Origin: Gammaproteobacteria bacterium
GTDB taxonomy: Bacteria > Pseudomonadota > Gammaproteobacteria > Pseudomonadales > Alcanivoracaceae
Direction: 5' to 3'
Length of the DNA stretch: 50,620 nt
Assembly: GCA_018067045.1 (NCBI GenBank)
Contig: JAGPVL010000003.1
Coordinates: 1-50,620 of the forward strand
This document shows positions 7,605-16,539 of the stretch, piece by piece. Every line of letters begins with the position of its first letter. The stretch's first letter is position 1. Below the pieces are notes generated by a model. That model was not told where the DNA came from, ran no database searches, and saw only the letters and a program-made list of their open reading frames with translations. A program made the position numbers and the translations under genes.

Positions 7605-7635
7605 GTCATGAGACAAGAGTCATGAGACATATGAC
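7605..7635. promoter_or_regulatory. Putative TetR operator: repeated GTCATGAGACA
   Basis: The 11-mer GTCATGAGACA occurs at 7605-7615 and again at 7619-7629, 14 bp apart. The second copy forms a 17-bp imperfect palindrome, GTCATGAGACATATGAC (7619-7635). The site is 16-46 bp upstream of the ATG chosen for the TetR gene, as expected for autoregulation. Confidence 0.55.
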
Positions 7636-7902
7636 TATGTTTGTATCACGTATGGCGTGTGGATCATACCGGCTAATGACGGTTGAGCGCGGTCATTGGT
7701 TGGTCTGAGCAGCGGGATTGTAGGGATCTCTGTGCAGCAACATTACATATTCCCTCTTCTGTCTCGTGCCTTCGGATGATTGCGAGCGGACAATGACCTT
7801 GTCGGCGATTGGCTGCTGTATTGGTATGTTGTCCGGTCAGGCTGCTTGTAATGGCCTTGATGCTCTTAGTGGAAACACGTGGGTCTAAAACGGAGAAGGT
7901 CT

Positions 7903-8766
7903 GTGGCGAGTGAGATTGAATTACCAGAAGCATTTCGGCGCCTACGTGCCCGCCCTATGTACGCGTGGCCAACGATTATGTTGATGTTGGCGTGCTTGGC
8001 GGCAATTTACGCTAGTTGGGTGCTGGTGTTGGCCGGATCTATGCCGTTATGGGGCGCTTGTGTGATGAACTGCGTGGCGATGTATTACTTGTTTAGCCCT
8101 ATTCATGACGCAATTCATCGATCGATGACGCAAAGCAATCGGCTAAATGATTTCTTTATGTGGTTTATTTTGCTGCCAATTGTCCCTTTCTCAAACGGTC
8201 GCTTGCTTCGTGTTATGCACATGCAGCACCACCGTTTTGCCAATGATCCTGAGCGTGATCCCGATCATTGGACAATGACAGCACCGTTTAAAATGCTTTG
8301 GATATGGTTTTTGTGGGACTTTTATTATCTTATTTTCTATCTCCGCCGCAAAGAATACTTTAACGACTTTGATGTCGGTAGCCCTGTGCGCGATACCATT
8401 TGGGTCTGGTCTTTAGCGTTTTTTATTGGCTATTTTTATCCTATGGAAGTAATTTTCCTGTGGTTTATTCCGTCACGTTTGATGGCGTGGTTGATTGCCG
8501 CTGTGTTTATGTATCTTCCCCATTGGCCGCATGATGTCGAACATGCCGATGCGCCCTATCAGGCGACGCATTTACGTGCGGGTTTTGAATGGTTGCTAAC
8601 GCCTTTGTTATGCTGGCAAAACTATCATCTTGTCCACCATCTTTATCCAACCGTACCGTTTTATCGCTATCGAAAAATTTGGCAGGCGCGTCAGGCGTGG
8701 CATGAAAGCCATGATCCGTCTACGGTGGCACCGTTTAGGCGTGCTCCTGACCGGATTAGAACTTAG
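7903..8766 (+). CDS. Membrane fatty acid desaturase / hydroxylase
   Basis: A 287-residue integral-membrane di-iron enzyme. The three histidine boxes are present: HDAIH (HxxxH), HMQHHRF (HxxHH) and YHLVHHLYP (HxxHH), with hydrophobic segments before and between them (LMLACLAAIYASWVLVLAG; FFMWFILLPIVPF; WSLAFFIGYFYPMEVIFLWF). This suits a fatty acid desaturase or a carotenoid hydroxylase-type relative. The GTG at 7903 is chosen because GGAGAAGG lies directly upstream; a GTG at 7879 would add 8 residues. It is divergent from a TetR regulator and has its own bidirectional terminator at 8843-8886. The exact substrate and regiospecificity cannot be read from sequence. Confidence 0.86.
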   Translation: MASEIELPEAFRRLRARPMYAWPTIMLMLACLAAIYASWVLVLAGSMPLWGACVMNCVAMYYLFSPIHDAIHRSMTQSNRLNDFFMWFILLPIVPFSNGRLLRVMHMQHHRFANDPERDPDHWTMTAPFKMLWIWFLWDFYYLIFYLRRKEYFNDFDVGSPVRDTIWVWSLAFFIGYFYPMEVIFLWFIPSRLMAWLIAAVFMYLPHWPHDVEHADAPYQATHLRAGFEWLLTPLLCWQNYHLVHHLYPTVPFYRYRKIWQARQAWHESHDPSTVAPFRRAPDRIRT

Positions 8767-8842
8767 ACGGTGAGACTGCGGGGTCTCGTTGAGAGGGCTT
8801 AATGTTTGGGGGTTACGGAGTATGCTGGGTTGCAATGAGGTA

Positions 8843-8886
8843 AATATAAAAAAGGGTGTCACTTGTGTGACACCCTTTTTTATATT
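8843..8886. terminator. Bidirectional terminator, 20-bp perfect arms
   Basis: Arms 8843-8862 and 8867-8886 are perfectly complementary with a TTGT loop. The core GGGTGTCAC/GTGACACCC is flanked by A6 and T6. It ends both the desaturase (plus) and the YajG-like gene (minus). Confidence 0.92.
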
Positions 8887-8927
8887 ACTTGCCGCGCCCA
8901 TTGCGGGGCAAAGAACGCGGCGGATTG

Positions 8928-9509
8928 TTACTGCGCAGCAGCAAAATTCAGTAGCTTAGGATCAATAAGCATTTGATTTAGGGCGCGGTTCAGCACTTCG
9001 TTAATCATGGTTTCGTTACGTTCTGCGCTTGGTGTGAGCGGCTGTTGGTAAACATTTCCGGCGCGATAAGTGCCAATATATTCGTCTCCAGCGGCATTGC
9101 GCGCGGCGGCTTCAATGATGGCTTTTACCTCAACAGAGTTTACCACTGAGCCTTTTTCCGGGACGTAGCTTAACTCTTTTAAGCGCACGTCAATCGTTGT
9201 CGCGCCCTCTACGGGTGTGTAGGCGTTGAATCCTTGTGATTGCAGGCCTTTTTGCGTGGCGGAAATAATGCCTTGGGTGACGTCGTTGGCGGGGCGTATC
9301 AGGCTGGTGTTGCCATAAATGCCGCCGCGGGTTCCAAATGCTTCGGCGTCACGCTGATCCGTGCCGGACACAATGATCGGTTTGTTGTTGCCGAGGTTGC
9401 GTGCGGTCACGTCGGCGGTGGGCTTGAGCTCGACCATCTGCGGACTGAGCGCGCAAGCTTGTAGAGTGAATAGAATGGCGGTAGCAAATAGAATGCGCGT
9501 AAGCGTCAT
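8928..9509 (-). CDS. YajG-family lipoprotein
   Basis: A 193-residue lipoprotein with a type II signal peptide whose lipobox is LQAC (Cys19). The body matches the YajG family of gammaproteobacterial outer-membrane-associated lipoproteins: 'VELKPTADV', 'VSGTDQRDAEAFGTRGG', then a region with 'DVRLKELSYVPEKG' and a conserved C-terminal helix 'NEVLNRALNQMLIDPKLL'. The function of the family is not established. The ATG at 9509 has GGAG about 9 bases upstream. It is on the same strand as and downstream of ispB (62 bp), so the two may be co-transcribed. Confidence 0.85.
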   Translation of the reverse strand: MTLTRILFATAILFTLQACALSPQMVELKPTADVTARNLGNNKPIIVSGTDQRDAEAFGTRGGIYGNTSLIRPANDVTQGIISATQKGLQSQGFNAYTPVEGATTIDVRLKELSYVPEKGSVVNSVEVKAIIEAAARNAAGDEYIGTYRAGNVYQQPLTPSAERNETMINEVLNRALNQMLIDPKLLNFAAAQ

Positions 9510-9571
9510 AGTAAAAATCTCCTAACGTGATGAGTTAGTTGAAGGTGGGCGCTGAACCGAACGGGGCAGCG

Positions 9572-10546
9572 CTAAAAGTTACGGCTAACTGCTTCCTTGG
9601 CAAGGTTTGTCAGGGCTTCCTTGTACGCTGACGCGGGTACTGGAGCAAGCGACTCGATCGCAAGTTGGGTGTGTTCACGTGCTTTGTTGATCGTGTACTC
9701 AAGCCCGCCGGACTGTTTAACGGTGTCGATAATCGATGGCAAGTTGTCGAGGCCGCCGGTGCGAATGGCATCTTTAATCATGGCGGCCTGTTCGGCGGAG
9801 CCTTCGCGAATAGTGTAAATGAGCGGTAGCGTCGGCTTTCCTTCGGCGAGGTCGTCGCCGACGTTCTTGCCGAGTTCATCGGCGTCGCCAATATAGTCGA
9901 GCACATCATCGATAAGCTGGAAGGCTATGCCGAGATGTCGACCATAGGCGGCCATCGCTTGTCGCAGCGCTAGATTGTCGCCTGCTTCGCCGAGTACGGA
10001 GCCCGTTTCAGCAGCGGATTCAAACATCTTTGCAGTTTTATGGTGAATGACGCGCATATAGCGCTCTTCATCTGTATTGGGGTCGCGGCAGTTGAGTAGC
10101 TGCAGTACTTCGCCTTCGGAAATGATATTGGTGCTATCGGCGAGAATGTTGAGTAGATGGGGGTTGCCAACAGCGACTACGAGTTGGAAAGCCCTGGATA
10201 TTAGGAAGTCACCCACCAAGACGCTGGCGGCGTTACCCCACACAGCGTTAACTGTTGGACGGCCACGGCGCAGGCTGGATTCGTCTACGACATCGTCGTG
10301 CAGCAGCGTTGCGGTATGTAGAAACTCGATAATGGCGGCAACGTCCACGTGGCGGTCGCCGTGGTAGCCACAGGCGCGAGCGCTTAATACCGAAACCAGC
10401 GGGCGCAGGCGTTTGCCGCCGGAGCTGACGATGTATTCACCGACTTCGCGCACTAGCGGGACGCTGGAGTCGAGATGTTCGGCGATAAAGCGATTAACAG
10501 CTTCGAAGTCGTCAGCAACGACTGAATAGATAGATTTGAAATCCAT
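9572..10546 (-). CDS. ispB: Octaprenyl diphosphate synthase
   Basis: A 324-residue trans-polyprenyl synthase that makes the ubiquinone side chain from FPP and IPP. The first aspartate-rich motif is DDVVD (residues 84-88) and the second DDVLD (213-217), with the GGKRLRP substrate-binding segment near residue 43. Synteny next to rplU-rpmA-obgE, in divergent orientation, is the standard gammaproteobacterial arrangement for ispB. The ATG at 10546 is preceded by GGAAG. The chain-length assignment (C40) rests on family and context; a nearby length such as C45 is possible. Confidence 0.95.
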   Translation of the reverse strand: MDFKSIYSVVADDFEAVNRFIAEHLDSSVPLVREVGEYIVSSGGKRLRPLVSVLSARACGYHGDRHVDVAAIIEFLHTATLLHDDVVDESSLRRGRPTVNAVWGNAASVLVGDFLISRAFQLVVAVGNPHLLNILADSTNIISEGEVLQLLNCRDPNTDEERYMRVIHHKTAKMFESAAETGSVLGEAGDNLALRQAMAAYGRHLGIAFQLIDDVLDYIGDADELGKNVGDDLAEGKPTLPLIYTIREGSAEQAAMIKDAIRTGGLDNLPSIIDTVKQSGGLEYTINKAREHTQLAIESLAPVPASAYKEALTNLAKEAVSRNF

Positions 10547-10757
10547 GGAGGCTTCCGACGTAAGTTGGCGGCAATGCTAACAGTCGGCCCCGTTGAGTCA
10601 AGCGAGCGCAGGGAAATGGCGCATATCGTTGCAGGTTAGGCGCCAGAGTGATCATTTTGCAGGGGTAGCGCGGCGATAAAGAGGCTTCTTCGGCCGCGGC
10701 GCCAATTGCCCCTGCTGCCACCTCTTCGGCGCCGGGTAAAATAGCAGCGATCAATAG

Positions 10758-10786
10758 TTGTCCAGCGGCGCTGAATCCCTTAGAAT
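10758..10786 (+). promoter_or_regulatory. rplU promoter
   Basis: A sigma-70 promoter TTGTCC (10758-10763), 17 bp spacer, TAGAAT (10781-10786), followed by a GC-rich stretch. It lies about 100 bp upstream of rplU, leaving a leader of roughly 90 nt. The remainder of the ispB-rplU gap holds no gene I can support. Confidence 0.75.
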
Positions 10787-10886
10787 TCGCGGCCCTGACT
10801 CGTCGCCGTGGCCAGCCAAGAGGCACCTGTTCGTTAAGAACGTGGTTTGTCCGCCATTGGGGACTTATATATTGAGGATGTTTCAG

Positions 10887-11198
10887 ATGTACGCAGTAAT
10901 TAAAACCGGTGGTAAGCAGTACCGCGTAGAAGAAGGCGATGTACTGAAAATTGAAAAGCTGGAAACAGCTACCGGCGAAAGCGTTAGCTTCGACGAAGTA
11001 TTAATGATTGCTGATGGCGAGAATATCACTGTTGGTCAGCCACGCGTTAGCGGTGCAACCGTTACCGCTGAAGTGCTTGAGCAAGGTCGTCACGATAAGA
11101 TTCGTATTATTAAGTTCCGCCGCCGGAAGCATTACCGCAAGCAGCAGGGCCACCGTCAGTGGTTCACCGCGGTAAGAATTACTGGCATTAAGGCCTGA
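10887..11198 (+). CDS. rplU: Ribosomal protein L21
   Basis: A 103-residue 50S subunit protein, the usual length. The N-terminus [14 protein letters not shown] and the C-terminal basic '[15 protein letters not shown]' that contacts 23S rRNA are diagnostic. The frame is open upstream, but the ATG at 10887 with GAGG about 9 bases ahead gives the canonical N-terminus; an ATG at 10878 directly abuts the GAGG. It starts the rplU-rpmA unit, with rpmA 27 bp downstream. Confidence 0.98.
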   Translation: MYAVIKTGGKQYRVEEGDVLKIEKLETATGESVSFDEVLMIADGENITVGQPRVSGATVTAEVLEQGRHDKIRIIKFRRRKHYRKQQGHRQWFTAVRITGIKA

Positions 11199-11225
11199 TT
11201 GGCGGATTAACGGAGGATTTGAACA

Positions 11226-11486
11226 ATGGCACATAAAAAAGCCGCGGGTAGTACTCGTAACGGTCGCGATTCAGAAAGTAAACGCCTTGGTGTAAAGCGC
11301 TATGGCGGTCAGTTGGTTAAAGCGGGCGAAATCATTATTCGTCAGCGCGGAACGCAGTTTCATTCCGGCAGCAACACTGGCATCGGTCGTGACCACACTA
11401 TCTTCGCTAAGGCAGAAGGTCGTGTTAAATTTGAAGTGAAAGGGCCGCATAGCCGTAGGTTCGTGACTATTGAACCGGTTGCCTGA
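11226..11486 (+). CDS. rpmA: Ribosomal protein L27
   Basis: An 86-residue 50S protein. The N-terminus [16 protein letters not shown] is canonical for Gram-negatives (no cleaved extension), and this tail reaches the peptidyl-transferase centre. The '[20 protein letters not shown]' core is also typical. A GGAGG ribosome binding site lies about 8 bases upstream. It is co-transcribed with rplU and followed by a strong terminator. Confidence 0.98.
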   Translation: MAHKKAAGSTRNGRDSESKRLGVKRYGGQLVKAGEIIIRQRGTQFHSGSNTGIGRDHTIFAKAEGRVKFEVKGPHSRRFVTIEPVA

Positions 11487-11500
11487 TTCTCTTTGAATCA

Positions 11501-11536
11501 AAAAAAGCCCCGCCGGTTCGCCCGCGGGGCTTTTTT
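11501..11536 (+). terminator. Terminator of rplU-rpmA
   Basis: Stem GCCCCGC / GCGGGGC with a ten-base loop, preceded by A6 and followed by T6. It lies 15 bp after the rpmA stop and separates rpmA from obgE. Confidence 0.93.
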
Positions 11537-11571
11537 ATTGCTAAACCTAGCTCGAAATCCCGCTAAACTAG

Positions 11572-12846
<1,275 letters not shown>

Positions 12847-12904
12847 TGGCTTTAGAAGCAGTGTGATTCAAGCGTAAGACAATTAATGATCAAATGATCG
12901 CGGA

Positions 12905-14017
12905 ATGAATATGGCGCGTAACAGCCGCTGGGTAATTAAGATTGGCAGTGCTTTGTTGACCAATAATGGTCAGGGGCTCGACTGTGCGTTAATGCAAAGT
13001 TGGGTTGATCGCATTGTTGAGCTTAAGCAGGCCGGCATCGAGGTTGTGATTGTTTCGTCTGGCGCTGTTGCGGAAGGCATGACGCGCTTGGGTTGGTCGT
13101 CTCGGCCCGATTCCGTGCATGCCTTGCAGGCGGCGGCTGCCGTTGGCCAGATGGGCTTGATTCATGCGTGGGAGTCGCGTTTTCAAACGCACGGATTGCG
13201 CACCGCGCAGATTCTGCTAACCCATGATGACCTGTCTGATCGCAAACGTTATCTCAATGCGCGCTCGACACTCGAGACATTGATTGGCTTAAACGTTGTG
13301 CCGATTGTGAACGAGAACGATACCGTTGTGACGGATGAAATTCGATTCGGCGATAACGATACGTTGGCGGCGCTGGTCGCCAATTTAGTCGTTGCGGATC
13401 GTTTGGTTATTTTGACGGACCAGCAAGGTTTGTATGAGCGTGATCCGCGTAAAGATGCGTCGGCACCAATGATTAAAGAGGCGCAAGCGTCTGATCCTCA
13501 TTTGTATGAAGTGGCTGGGGGCTCTGGTAGTGGCTTGGGGCGTGGCGGCATGATTACCAAGGTGCGTGCGGCGGAGTTGGCGGCACGCAGTGGTGCGCGC
13601 ACCAATATTTGCTCGGGTGCCAGTGCGGATGTGTTGCGGCAGTTGGCCCGTGGCGAAAACCCTGGGACATTGCTGTTGCCGGATACGTCGCCGATTAATG
13701 CGCGGAAGCAGTGGCTTGCGGGGCATTTGCAGATGCGCGGAACGCTGGTGTTGGATGACGGTGCGGCGGCACGCTTACGTGATACCGGCGCCAGCTTGTT
13801 GCCGGTGGGTGTTGTATCGGTGAGCGGCGAATTTTTTCGTGGCGAGATGGTTGCCTGTGAAGATAAGCAGGGCCAACGTATCGCTTGCGGCTTGGCAAAC
13901 TACGACGCAGCGGAAGCTGTAAAAATTGCCGGATGCAAAAGTAGCGACATTCAGGCTGTCCTTGGCTATATGAATGAAAAAGAATTAATTCATCGCGACA
14001 ATATGGTGGTGGTGTAA
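12905..14017 (+). CDS. proB: Glutamate 5-kinase
   Basis: A 370-residue amino-acid kinase that phosphorylates glutamate in the first step of proline synthesis. The kinase domain shows [25 protein letters not shown] and [12 protein letters not shown]-terminal PUA domain follows (about 280-365, '[25 protein letters not shown]'), as in the E. coli-type enzyme. The start is uncertain by two codons: ATG 12905 or ATG 12911 (the latter better spaced from CGGA). proA is not adjacent. A weak ATAAC/GTTAT hairpin follows in the short gap before the convergent PepSY gene. Confidence 0.96.
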   Translation: MNMARNSRWVIKIGSALLTNNGQGLDCALMQSWVDRIVELKQAGIEVVIVSSGAVAEGMTRLGWSSRPDSVHALQAAAAVGQMGLIHAWESRFQTHGLRTAQILLTHDDLSDRKRYLNARSTLETLIGLNVVPIVNENDTVVTDEIRFGDNDTLAALVANLVVADRLVILTDQQGLYERDPRKDASAPMIKEAQASDPHLYEVAGGSGSGLGRGGMITKVRAAELAARSGARTNICSGASADVLRQLARGENPGTLLLPDTSPINARKQWLAGHLQMRGTLVLDDGAAARLRDTGASLLPVGVVSVSGEFFRGEMVACEDKQGQRIACGLANYDAAEAVKIAGCKSSDIQAVLGYMNEKELIHRDNMVVV

Positions 14018-14049
14018 TGCTTATGTTGGCATAACTCATTTTCTGTGGG

Positions 14050-15585
14050 TTATGACTTGGCTGTTAGTCGTAGCCAGATTCCTCCAAGCATAAGGCCGAC
14101 GATGAGTGTGATACATAACACCATCAACAAATCGCGGATGCCTCGTCCGCTGATCGGCGTTAATCCATTCCATTTGTGTAAATTTGAAAACACCCAGCTT
14201 TCCGCGCGCGCGGATTGCTGGATCGTTTCTACGCGCATTCCCGTGACGGGGTCCATAAAAATACTTTCTCCGCTGGCGTAATCGAGTCGCCATACAGGCA
14301 GTCGTTTGTTGCGAAAGTCGTAGCCGTTGCCGAATGAGTCTAGTTTTTGTGTGTGGATTGGTGCGGCTTGTCTCGCGCTGCTGTGGTTGGCGTTGGCGAG
14401 ATAGGTCACCAGTATTTCATCTGTAAGCGGGGCCTTCTCGTGGGTAATCGCATCAATGTAAATAGCGGGGCGTTCTGTGCTGATGCCCGCGATATGGTGG
14501 TCATGAGTTTTCGCTGAAGAAGGCGAACGTTTTTCTTGCGGTAACCCGAGTCGATAGTAGAGCTTTTTCTCCGGTCCGAGAATTAAGGAAATGCTGTTGG
14601 CGTTCGGTAGCGTGGGACCGCCGGCGTTATCCTGTTTGCTTTTGTCTATCCATTCGTCCTCTTCTTCTGAGGGGTTAATGAGCGTCGATAAAGAAAAGGC
14701 GGGTACGGTTTGCAGGGCTTGTTTGTCCGCGGCGTCGGCATACTGAATAAGGTGCCAGCTGCCGCTTGAGATAAAGGCGAGCAGTAGCAAGCTGACTAGC
14801 CCGCCAGTGCGGCGATGCCAGCGTCGTACTGTTGATTGAATTTTTCGTTTCCGGGCGGCGACAAGAAGTGTCATACCTGCCAGTGTCATGATGCCGAGGC
14901 TGGCAAGTAGCGATAGCATAAAGATAACGCGAACGGCGTTAATATTATCGAGCCAACTCCATGTGTGTAACCAAGCAAAGGCTCGTTGTAGCGATGTGCG
15001 CCAGATATTGGTCATGCCCGCGAGTGCGTTTAGTTCGGTATAAAGGTAGAGCGTTAAGGTGCCGTTGCCATCGCCATTAGTTGTATCGGTAGTGCTATCG
15101 AGAAATTGAACGCGATAAACAGGTAGTAAGCGATTGACCCAAGGGTAGGCATCATCAAATTCAGTTTGTAGTGATACGTTGACTATTTCATTGGTGCTAC
15201 GACCGCTGTAATAGCTGGCCAGCCAACGTGCTTGCTGTTCATCCTGTAGTGGTAGTTCTTGGTAGTTGCTGAGAGAAAAGTAGCGCCTTGGTTGCATTGT
15301 CGAGGTGGTGACTTGCAATAGGTTGCCCTGAGCAGAGGGGACCAGTTTGATGAGGTGAGCTGCCTCGATTTGGTTTTCTTTGAGAATGCGTGGCACGCTG
15401 TTTAGCTCGGCGGGGCTAAAGTTTGATTGGGGCGGAATGTATGTGGCCGCTCGTGGGCCGGTCCACGTCATTAGAGGGTGGAGTAAACCGGAAAGACAAA
15501 AGCTTAGTAGTGCAAATGCTGCGATCCAGATGACACTGCGGTGTGCGCGTAAGCCCTGGCGGTGAAGTTGAGTTCGAATGTTCAT
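14050..15585 (-). CDS. PepSY-associated membrane protein
   Basis: A 511-residue inner-membrane protein of the PepSY-TM type. Four hydrophobic segments are visible: one near residues 18-38 (VIWIAAFALLSFCLSGLL), two in the centre (VIFMLSLLASLGIMTLAG; GGLVSLLLLAFISSGSWHL) and one at the C-terminus (LLMVLCITLIVGLMLGGIWL). Large periplasmic parts lie between, containing PepSY-like stretches (YYRLGL, PVWRLDYASGESIFMDPVTG). Family members often sit with TonB receptors or siderophore reductases, but no such neighbour is present here, so the role is unknown. It is convergent with proB and lies downstream of rpsT on the same strand, separated by a terminator. Confidence 0.8.
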   Translation of the reverse strand: MNIRTQLHRQGLRAHRSVIWIAAFALLSFCLSGLLHPLMTWTGPRAATYIPPQSNFSPAELNSVPRILKENQIEAAHLIKLVPSAQGNLLQVTTSTMQPRRYFSLSNYQELPLQDEQQARWLASYYSGRSTNEIVNVSLQTEFDDAYPWVNRLLPVYRVQFLDSTTDTTNGDGNGTLTLYLYTELNALAGMTNIWRTSLQRAFAWLHTWSWLDNINAVRVIFMLSLLASLGIMTLAGMTLLVAARKRKIQSTVRRWHRRTGGLVSLLLLAFISSGSWHLIQYADAADKQALQTVPAFSLSTLINPSEEEDEWIDKSKQDNAGGPTLPNANSISLILGPEKKLYYRLGLPQEKRSPSSAKTHDHHIAGISTERPAIYIDAITHEKAPLTDEILVTYLANANHSSARQAAPIHTQKLDSFGNGYDFRNKRLPVWRLDYASGESIFMDPVTGMRVETIQQSARAESWVFSNLHKWNGLTPISGRGIRDLLMVLCITLIVGLMLGGIWLRLTAKS

Positions 15586-15786
15586 AGTGAGGTCGCTTTC
15601 TGCGAGTGCGTTGGTTTGAAGTTCTTTGCTTGATTTCTTTCTTGGCGTGCAGGGCGATTATCCGTCGGCGCGCAGCATAGCGATGAATGTCGCGAATGCC
15701 GATGTGGCAGTTTGCCGCAGAGAGCAAAACGGGTTCTTGGAGGGCTCCTTTCGGGGGCTGTGTCAACAGGGTGTAAAAGTGGCAGG

Positions 15787-15822
15787 CATAAAAAAACCGG
15801 CATAGTTGCCGGTTTTTTTATG
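15787..15822. terminator. Terminator after rpsT, 16-bp perfect arms
   Basis: Arms 15787-15802 and 15807-15822 are perfectly complementary with a TAGT loop. The core ACCGGCA/TGCCGGT is flanked by A7 and T7. It ends rpsT (minus strand) upstream of the PepSY gene. Confidence 0.92.
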
Positions 15823-15855
15823 GTTCGCCAAGCATGTTCCAAACTAAAGCGTAGG

Positions 15856-16128
15856 TTAGGCTGCTGCGCCCAATGCTTTAATTCTTGTGTTGATGCGGCT
15901 CTTTAAGCGAGCAGCTTTATTCACATGGAATTTGCCTTTGCGGGTAGCTTTGTCCAGGACCGAGACTGCAACCGTGTATGCTTGGTTGGCAGCTTGCTGG
16001 TCACCGGCCGCAATGGCCGCGTCTACCTTTTTCAGGTAAGTCCGCACAGTGGAACGCATTGCTCCGTTGTGCTGACGACGCTTCTCCGATTGACGAGCAC
16101 GTTTGCGCGCTTGCGGTGAGTTAGCCAA
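15856..16128 (-). CDS. rpsT: Ribosomal protein S20 (TTG start)
   Basis: A 90-residue 30S protein that binds 16S rRNA. The N-terminus ANSPQARKRARQSEKRRQHN is diagnostic. The start is the TTG at 16128, preceded by AGGAGCAGGACC. E. coli rpsT famously also uses UUG, where weak initiation helps autoregulation, so the rare start appears conserved. A longer in-frame ORF to 16179 is ignored because it would skip this signal. It has its own promoter upstream and terminator downstream and is divergent from murJ. Confidence 0.97.
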   Translation of the reverse strand: MANSPQARKRARQSEKRRQHNGAMRSTVRTYLKKVDAAIAAGDQQAANQAYTVAVSVLDKATRKGKFHVNKAARLKSRINTRIKALGAAA

Positions 16129-16233
16129 GGTCCTGCTCCTGTATCTGGTTAATCCATGACTTGGTAATAAGTCATGCATGAATTTAGTCGATTAGGACGG
16201 GAGCACATAGAGCTCCTGCCCGAAAGGCCCGCA

Positions 16234-16262
16234 ACTATGCCGATGGGACCTCTGATTGTCAA
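16234..16262 (-). promoter_or_regulatory. rpsT promoter
   Basis: On the minus strand TTGACA (16262-16257), 17 bp spacer, CATAGT (16239-16234), giving a leader of about 100 nt before the TTG start. The leader contains a short GGAGC...GCTCC stem that could take part in S20 autoregulation. Confidence 0.75.
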
Positions 16263-16379
16263 GGTGAATCAGGCCGTAAAAGGGGGTGTTTTTCGCAGTT
16301 TGACGGTCTATTAATTGAGGCTCTCGATCAATGGAGCGTTAAGGCAGGGCTAAGCGCTTGATTCGTGGCCGTTCTCGGT

Positions 16380-16411
16380 GTGAAAGCATGGCGGAGGTGC
16401 CGTGCTTTCGC
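16380..16411 (+). other. Strong hairpin with GGAGGT loop upstream of murJ
   Basis: A stem whose inner 11 pairs (16382-16392 with 16399-16409) include one G-T wobble, with a further two pairs outside (16380-16381 with 16410-16411, one wobble). The six-base loop is GGAGGT. It lies in the 410-bp gap between rpsT and murJ, about 130 bp before the murJ ATG. No gene is visible in the gap. A TTGACG at 16300 could be a murJ -35, but no clear -10 follows. A second small stem GGAGC-GTG-GCTCC lies at 16431-16443. Confidence 0.5.
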
Positions 16412-16539
16412 TACCCTTCCGAGCTGGCTAGGAGCGTGGCTCCAGCGTGTGCGTGGGGGCTGGCGCCTTAATCTCGTCAGAGACTTAATATTGAGGGTGG
16501 TAGTGCGGACGTGAATGACAAAAAGGTAGTCAAAGGTCA

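Noticed and set aside
7673-7933. Minus-strand frame in the TetR-desaturase gap
   Set aside because: It overlaps the desaturase start and has no ribosome binding site or family resemblance.
10512-10826. Minus-strand frame upstream of ispB
   Set aside because: It overlaps ispB's start and the rplU promoter; its composition follows local GC skew.
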